Source: Chloroflexota bacterium (GTDB lineage: Bacteria; Chloroflexota; Anaerolineae; Anaerolineales; UBA11858). From it: a stretch of DNA of 22,280 bases. Below, in pieces: positions 21,734 through 22,280 of the stretch (position 1 is its first letter; every line of letters starts with the position of its first letter). The stretch spans positions 1-22,280 of the forward strand of contig DAOUWT010000011.1 of NCBI GenBank assembly GCA_030666985.1. The letters run 5' to 3'. The notes under the pieces are model-generated. The model was given only the letters and a program-made list of their open reading frames with translations, was not told where the DNA came from and did not search any database. A program made the translations under genes and the position numbers.

Positions 21734-21948
21734 TATAATGTAACGTCGTCGTCGAGGAATTCGTACTCGAAGTATTCCTCATCCCAGGTGAGGGTGTCAC
21801 CTTTCTGGGTTGAATGGTCTACAGGGCCGTTCTTGAAGGGGGTATATGTGAGGCATTCCACACCGGGGGCGATCCGAACGGCGGCGGCGCGGCAGAGACC
21901 ATCTTCGTTGTTTTCGCAGTCTTTGTATCCGCAGTAGATTTGGGGCAT
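21733..21948 (-). CDS. Small four-cysteine protein, DUF1540-like
   Basis: 71 residues. Cysteines at 6, 11, 19 and 32 (YCGYKDCENNEDGLCRAAAV, then PGVECLTY) match the spacing style of DUF1540 proteins, which are presumed metal-binding. The C-terminal half is acidic (WDEEYFEYEFLDDD). TAGGAG lies about 9 nt before the ATG. The last codons reach the repeat at 21661-21733. The function is unknown. The DUF1540 assignment comes from pattern memory and is tentative; that it is a real gene is supported by the ribosome site and the cysteine pattern. Confidence 0.65.
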   Translation of the reverse strand: MPQIYCGYKDCENNEDGLCRAAAVRIAPGVECLTYTPFKNGPVDHSTQKGDTLTWDEEYFEYEFLDDDVTL

Positions 21949-22145
21949 AGTTGTTTTCTCCTAAGGTCAGGGGTTGTGCTAAACGGGAGCGCCGTGGTCG
22001 TGCCGGGTTAGCAGCCAGGCTACAGGGTTAGCGATCATCCTACCCCCAGGGCTGGGGTCCCACGCTCCTTGGTGGTTAAACCTCCCAGGCCGGGTTTTGC
22101 CTACAGGGAAGGGTTTTTATCTCCCACCCCCCGCTCCAAAATAAT
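21949..22145. other. Intergenic region upstream of the small cysteine protein gene
   Basis: No gene is seen. A hairpin CCCCAG-GG-CTGGGG lies at 22044-22057, amid low-complexity words such as GGCTACAGGG (22018-22027) and CCTACAGGGAAGGG. No clear promoter was recognised for the small gene. Confidence 0.5.
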
Positions 22146-22280
22146 TTAGACTGTCCGCACGCGACGAGCATCATAGATATTGTGTACGCGCACTAGAAGG
22201 TCAAGGATGCGCCGAAGCTGTTTGAGGTTTTTTACGCCTATGAGAAGGTCAAAAAGGGCTTCTCTTTTAGATTGGTTGAC
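22146..22280 (-). CDS. C-terminal fragment of an ACT-domain protein, possibly RelA/SpoT
   Basis: The last 44 codons of a gene that enters from the right edge are open on the minus strand, ending in TAA at 22148-22146. The residues ALFDLLIGVKNLKQLRRILD followed by LLVRVHNIYDARRVRTV fit the strand-helix-strand end of an ACT domain. The pattern of an aliphatic strand, a helix with LxxL, a short strand and a final ARRV is like the end of long RelA/SpoT (p)ppGpp enzymes. The coding character is clear. The RelA/SpoT assignment is an inference from a short piece; other ACT proteins are possible. Confidence 0.5.
   Translation of the reverse strand, partial: VNQSKREALFDLLIGVKNLKQLRRILDLLVRVHNIYDARRVRTV

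Overview
This is a bacterial chromosomal segment. The gene families and the Pro/Thr/Glu-rich low-complexity linkers suggest a Chloroflexota (Anaerolineae-like) or similar environmental lineage. That placement is an impression, because no rRNA or phylogenetic marker could be aligned. The first ~5 kb is visibly more AT-rich than the rest.

Layout. (1) 1-375: the end of a 26-bp tandem repeat, then a near-consensus sigma-70 promoter and a leader hairpin. (2) 376-3257, plus strand: a housekeeping information block of rpsU (bS21), infA (IF-1), a primary-type sigma factor, carD and rpmI (bL35), closed by a hairpin terminator. (3) 3325-5260, plus strand: a translationally coupled pair of single-pass membrane coiled-coil proteins. 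The first has an N-terminal, predicted cytoplasmic, helix-hairpin-helix DNA-binding domain. (4) 5535-6698, plus strand: alanine racemase, whose start lies in a duplicated C-rich minisatellite and whose stop lies in a palindrome array. (5) 6993-18216, minus strand: an ~11 kb vitamin B12 operon. It has one promoter, an adenosylcobalamin riboswitch, a 7-codon leader ORF and an intrinsic terminator, then btuF-btuC-btuD-cobO-cobT-cobS-cbiB-cobD-cobC-(four-helix-bundle gene)-cobQ-cobU. (6) 18422-21589, plus strand: an HI0933/BaiN-type flavoprotein and an MsbA-type ABC exporter. (7) Minus strand: a small four-cysteine protein and the last 44 codons of a protein with a RelA/SpoT-like ACT tail.

How the genes work together. 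BtuFCD would import corrinoids and CobO adenosylates them. CobQ amidates the ring periphery, and CobD plus CbiB make and attach aminopropanol (phosphate). CobU activates cobinamide, while CobT, CobC and CobS make and attach the alpha-ribazole lower ligand. No corrin-ring synthesis genes are in the window, so the locus reads as uptake, salvage and late assembly controlled by AdoCbl.

Most interesting points: the riboswitch leader, where a short ORF with a strong Shine-Dalgarno ends 6 nt before the terminator stem; a riboswitch side arm built from 8-nt GACTA/TAGTC repeats; the HHH/coiled-coil membrane pair; two intergenic triplets of palindromes that share the same set of 2-nt loops; at least four genes whose stop codons lie inside repeats; and a cobC start that appears to be ATA because the overlapping cobD stop is TAA rather than TGA.
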